From Actinomycetota bacterium (GTDB lineage Bacteria > Actinomycetota > Humimicrobiia > Humimicrobiales > Humimicrobiaceae), in contig JADHVM010000036.1 of assembly GCA_016783985.1 (NCBI GenBank), positions 1-7,776 on the forward strand: a stretch of DNA of 7,776 bases, read 5' to 3'. The notes beneath the pieces were generated by a model, which had not been told where the DNA came from, searched no databases, and saw nothing but the letters and a program-made list of their open reading frames with translations. This document shows, piece by piece, positions 4,881-7,776 of this stretch. Position 1 is the first letter of the stretch; each line of letters begins with the position of its first letter. The translations under genes were made by a program, and so were the position numbers.

Positions 4881-6161
4881 ATGGCTAAATATGTAATAAA
4901 CGGCGGCAGGACATTATCAGGGAAAGTAAAAGTAAGCGGGGCAAAAAATTCTGCATTAAAGCTGATTGCTGCATCAATATTGGCTGATAGTGAAACTACG
5001 CTAAGAAATGTCCCCAGAATTGAAGATGTAAATACAATGATAGAGGTACTGCAAAAGCTAAATGCAAAAGTAAATTTTGATAGAGAAAATAATGTATTAA
5101 AAATAAATCCAGCAGGTATTGATACTTATGAAACTCCTTATGAGCTTGTAAGAAAGATGAGGGCTTCAATACTCGTGGCTGGTCCAATTCTTGCTAAATT
5201 TGGGAGATTGAAAGTGGCTATTCCAGGGGGTTGCAATATTGGTTCAAGGCAGATTGACCTCCACCTAAAAGGTTTTGAAATTATGGGTACAGAAAATATC
5301 ATAGAACATGGGTATGTAAAGTGCCAGATAAGAAGTAAGGGAAACAGGAAAAGGCTTTCTGGAAGCAATATAAATTTGGATTTTCCTTCCAGAGGAGCTA
5401 CTGAGAATATAATGATGGCAGCAAGCAGGGCAAAAGGAAAGACGGTTATAAATAATGCAGCAAGAGAGACTGAGATAGTAGATTTAGCTAACTTTCTAAT
5501 TTCAATGGGAGCTAAAATAGAAGGCGCAGGCACTGATTGTATTACTGTGTATGGCAGTGAAAGTCTTAGTGGTACTGATTACAGGATAATGCCAGACAGT
5601 ATAGAAGCTGGGACATTTATAACTGCTGCAAGTCTGTGCGGCAGTAAAGTTGAAATAGAAGGTGCCATATGGAAAAATATAGAAATGTTTTGTCTAAAAT
5701 TAGAAGATATTGGCATAAATCTTGACAGTGTTGGCGATAGTATTATAGTTACAGGCACTTCTGAAAAGAAATTAAAACCAGTACATGTAAGCACTCTTCC
5801 ATATCCTGGTTTTCCTACTGATCTTCAGCCTATTATCGCAGTTTTGCTATCTATTATTCCCGGAGTTTCTATTATTACTGAAAATGTATTTGAAAACAGG
5901 TTCATGTATGTAGATGAACTGAATAGGATGGGAGCTAATATAAAAATTGATGGCCATCATGCTGTAATAAAAGGGGTAGAAAAATTATCAGGAGCTCCTG
6001 TTACAGCTTTTGATCTGCGCGCAGGTGCAGCTATGGTGCTGGCAGCGCTTGCAGCAGAAGGAGCAACAGAGGTAAGTGATATTTATCATATAAAAAGAGG
6101 ATATGAAGATTTTAGAGAGAAATTATCCAGTCTTGGTGCTGATATAAGACAGGTAAATTGA
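4881..6161 (+). CDS. murA: UDP-N-acetylglucosamine 1-carboxyvinyltransferase
   Basis: Cytoplasmic enzyme that transfers enolpyruvate from PEP to UDP-GlcNAc, the first committed step of peptidoglycan synthesis. 426 residues, normal length, EPSP-synthase (inside-out alpha/beta barrel) fold in two halves. Visible landmarks: SGAKNSAL with K22 and N23; R94; GGCNIGSRQIDLH with the PEP-binding Cys118 (C115 in E. coli) and R123; FPTDLQP with the catalytic-base Asp314; ENRFMY; LRAGAAMV; and KRGYEDF near the C-terminus. Having Cys rather than Asp at 118 predicts fosfomycin sensitivity of the enzyme. Start: the ATG at 4881 gives MAKYVINGG, the usual family start. A GTG at 4869 would add four residues and has no better ribosome-binding site. 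The Shine-Dalgarno is weak. The atpC-to-murA order is common in Gram-positives, but here about 4.5 kb of other DNA lies between them. The LCP gene follows after 72 bp with no terminator visible, so the two are probably co-transcribed. Confidence 0.98.
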   Translation: MAKYVINGGRTLSGKVKVSGAKNSALKLIAASILADSETTLRNVPRIEDVNTMIEVLQKLNAKVNFDRENNVLKINPAGIDTYETPYELVRKMRASILVAGPILAKFGRLKVAIPGGCNIGSRQIDLHLKGFEIMGTENIIEHGYVKCQIRSKGNRKRLSGSNINLDFPSRGATENIMMAASRAKGKTVINNAARETEIVDLANFLISMGAKIEGAGTDCITVYGSESLSGTDYRIMPDSIEAGTFITAASLCGSKVEIEGAIWKNIEMFCLKLEDIGINLDSVGDSIIVTGTSEKKLKPVHVSTLPYPGFPTDLQPIIAVLLSIIPGVSIITENVFENRFMYVDELNRMGANIKIDGHHAVIKGVEKLSGAPVTAFDLRAGAAMVLAALAAEGATEVSDIYHIKRGYEDFREKLSSLGADIRQVN

Positions 6162-6218
6162 TTTTTTAGCAGCAGCTAATTGTAATTTTAACTAAGTGTG
6201 ATTGTTTAAATAAAGTTT

Positions 6219-6223
6219 AGGAG
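6219..6223 (+). promoter_or_regulatory. Shine-Dalgarno ahead of the ATA start of the LCP gene
   Basis: AGGAG (within TTTAGGAGTGG) lies 10 nt before ATA at 6234. It is the best Shine-Dalgarno in the murA-LCP gap. No ATG, GTG or TTG of the LCP frame lies within reach downstream of it; the first is GTG at 6471, about 250 nt on. This is the main evidence for initiation at ATA. Confidence 0.6.
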
Positions 6224-6233
6224 TGGTTTTAAA

Positions 6234-7776
6234 ATAAGTAAAATAAAATCTAAAAGCAAGATAAAGGAAAGTAAGAAAAAAACGAAATTTGGTAAATTAC
6301 CAAGATATGCCCGAGTAATTATAATTGCTGTCATTTCACTAGCAGTTGTTATTGGCGGCAGTATTGGCGGTTTTTTTATTTATATTAATTCAGTAAACAC
6401 AACTATTAATTCTTTTACTACTTCTGAAGTTGAAGATATTCTTACACCTATAGAATCACCCGAAGAGCCGGTGACAATTTTAATTATAGGAAGGGATACA
6501 AGGGATACTGAAAATGATATAGGGAGAGCAGATACCATAATGCTTCTTCATTTAAATCCTGAAGGCAAGAGGGGTGCACTTCTTTCCATTCCGAGAGATA
6601 CACTAATTGAAATTGAAGGTTATGGAGAAGACAAAATAAATGCTGCTTACGCTTATGGCCAGGAAGAGCTAATGATAAAGACTGTTTCTGATTTTTTAGA
6701 TGCTGAGATAAATCATTACATTACCTTGGATTTTGATGGATTTGTAAAATTGATTGATGAATTAGGTGGAGTTGATGTGACTATAGACAGACCTTTAATA
6801 GATGAAAAAAGTGGAGCTAATTTTTCACCTGGCAACCATCATCTTACAGGAGAACAGGCGCTTGCATTTACAAGAAGCCGCTCTACAGAGTTTGGTGATA
6901 TTGGAAGAATACAGAGACAGCAGTATATTTTCTATCAGCTTATAGAACAGAAGCTTAATGCTAGCTACTTATCAAAAATACCATATTATTTTAATATTCT
7001 TATAGATAATACCAGGACAGATATAGATGTTATGACGCTACTATCATATTCAAAAGCAGCTCTTAATTTCAGTTTAGAAAATATTGATTCTGCAATAATT
7101 CCATCTCATCCTGATTGGATAAATAATGGTAACGGAACTATAAGTGTCCAAGTACCGGATATTGAAGAATCAAGAGCTATGTGGAAGAGAATAATTTCAG
7201 GCGAGCCCATAAGCAAGTATGGTGCTCAATATTTTGAATTAGAAGAAATACCGGAATCTATGGGCCAGAGTCTTGTATATTATCTTAAGGTAAAAGCAAA
7301 AAACACTGGTACTCTTAACTGGGATAGAGGTGGTGAAAATCCGGTTTACATCAGTTATCACTGGCTGGACTTTAAAGATAAAAAAGTTATAGTTTTTGAA
7401 GGAGAAAGAACCCTGCTCCCCAAGGATTTAGTAGAAGTAGGGGAGGAAGCAGAATTTAACATGAAAGTAATGTCACCTTCAGAGCCAGGTAAATACATAC
7501 TACAGATAGATTTAGTTCATGAGGGGATAACCTGGTTTTCTTATCAGGGAGTTCCTCAACTGGAAAAATACATTGCTGTAGATGTTGCTTATGCTGCTCA
7601 GTACGATGAAGGCGGGACTACGCCTAACTATATAGACCCGGGGCAGATATTTGAAACTGAAGTTACAGTGAAGAATAATGGATTTCTGTTGTGGGAAAAC
7701 GATAAACAAATTGGAAGAGTTAATCTGGGAGTTCACTGGATAAACAGGGATACGGGAACAGTGGTGATCTGGGACG
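6234..7776 (+). CDS. LytR-CpsA-Psr (LCP) family protein with tandem NBR1-like Ig domains, 3' end outside window
   Basis: LCP proteins transfer lipid-linked glycopolymers (teichoic acid, capsule and similar) to peptidoglycan on the outer face of the membrane. 514 codons are visible with no stop. Numbering is from the ATA at 6234: Lys-rich cytoplasmic start (1-25), single membrane anchor (about 29-51), then the LCP domain from about 80 with GRDTRD, GRADTIM (D100), SIPRDT (R121, D122), DKINAAYAYG (133-142), FTRSR (R214, R216) and DIGRIQRQQ (R225, R228). After about 340 come two beta-sandwich units with NTGxxxW (357-363) and NNGxxxW (481-487); the first ends in a TWFSYQG element. These look like NBR1-type Ig-like domains and could bind wall glycans or proteins (inference). 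Start: the frame opens after TAA at 6207-6209 and has no ATG, GTG or TTG until GTG 6471, which would delete the anchor. ATA 6234, 10 nt after AGGAG and followed by SKIKSKSK, is the best start. Probably in an operon with murA. Confidence 0.92.
   Translation, partial: MSKIKSKSKIKESKKKTKFGKLPRYARVIIIAVISLAVVIGGSIGGFFIYINSVNTTINSFTTSEVEDILTPIESPEEPVTILIIGRDTRDTENDIGRADTIMLLHLNPEGKRGALLSIPRDTLIEIEGYGEDKINAAYAYGQEELMIKTVSDFLDAEINHYITLDFDGFVKLIDELGGVDVTIDRPLIDEKSGANFSPGNHHLTGEQALAFTRSRSTEFGDIGRIQRQQYIFYQLIEQKLNASYLSKIPYYFNILIDNTRTDIDVMTLLSYSKAALNFSLENIDSAIIPSHPDWINNGNGTISVQVPDIEESRAMWKRIISGEPISKYGAQYFELEEIPESMGQSLVYYLKVKAKNTGTLNWDRGGENPVYISYHWLDFKDKKVIVFEGERTLLPKDLVEVGEEAEFNMKVMSPSEPGKYILQIDLVHEGITWFSYQGVPQLEKYIAVDVAYAAQYDEGGTTPNYIDPGQIFETEVTVKNNGFLLWENDKQIGRVNLGVHWINRDTGTVVIWD

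Noticed and set aside
4996..5794. Three minus-strand open frames inside murA (4996-5187, 5138-5533, 5579-5794)
   Set aside because: These are antisense shadows of a strongly conserved gene, with no domain signature of their own.
6166..6179. TTAGC-AGCA-GCTAA stem after murA as a terminator
   Set aside because: The stem is only 5 bp and the T-run lies before it, not after, so it is not a rho-independent terminator for murA.
7512..7736. Minus-strand open frame inside the LCP gene
   Set aside because: It is a shadow of the second Ig-like repeat and has no recognisable motif.
1..7776. CRISPR array, tRNA or rRNA genes
   Set aside because: No regularly spaced repeats, no cloverleaf or TTCGA-type T-arm context, and no rRNA-like stretches were seen.

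Overview
The window is A+T-rich bacterial chromosome (about two thirds A+T by eye). It carries core Gram-positive-type housekeeping genes at both ends and an accessory patch between them. The atpC-then-murA order, the LytR-CpsA-Psr (LCP) wall ligase and the two lipoproteins point to a low-GC, peptidoglycan-making bacterium of monoderm type (Firmicutes-like or a deep low-GC actinobacterial or candidate lineage). The sequence alone does not fix the phylum.

Layout: (1) 1-366, the 3' part of atpC, end of the F1Fo ATP synthase operon. (2) 533-1192, a membrane-anchored SAM methyltransferase behind its own extended -10 promoter. (3) 1260-1802, a small helical lipoprotein of unknown role. (4) 1826-2929 on the minus strand, a larger multidomain lipoprotein: acidic stalk, carboxypeptidase-regulatory-like domain, two tandem Ig/Fn3-like domains. 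It converges on the previous gene. (5) 2939-4498, an AT-rich gap and a tnpB-only IS200/IS605 (IS1341-type) element with a near-consensus promoter, a structured 5' leader, an intact RuvC-like TnpB, and a 3' end that looks like an omega-RNA scaffold closed by the right-end hairpin. (6) 4499-4727, a frameshifted remnant of a TolB/PD40 beta-propeller gene directly against the right end of the element. (7) 4881-6161, murA, catalysing the first committed step of peptidoglycan synthesis. (8) 6234-7776, an LCP protein with tandem NBR1-like Ig domains, running off the window.

ATP synthase and MurA/LCP are the energy and cell-wall core. MurA feeds peptidoglycan precursor synthesis, and LCP proteins attach glycopolymers to finished peptidoglycan. 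The lipoproteins and membrane methyltransferase are also envelope-associated, but nothing in the sequence links them to a shared pathway.

The two most notable points are these. The LCP gene has no ATG, GTG or TTG upstream of its membrane anchor and appears to start at an AUA codon behind a good Shine-Dalgarno. The TnpB element retains every visible part of an RNA-guided nuclease unit (catalytic triad, zinc finger, omega-RNA stem, right-end guide/cleavage pair) but has no TnpA beside it. I do not see a wholly new multi-gene system.
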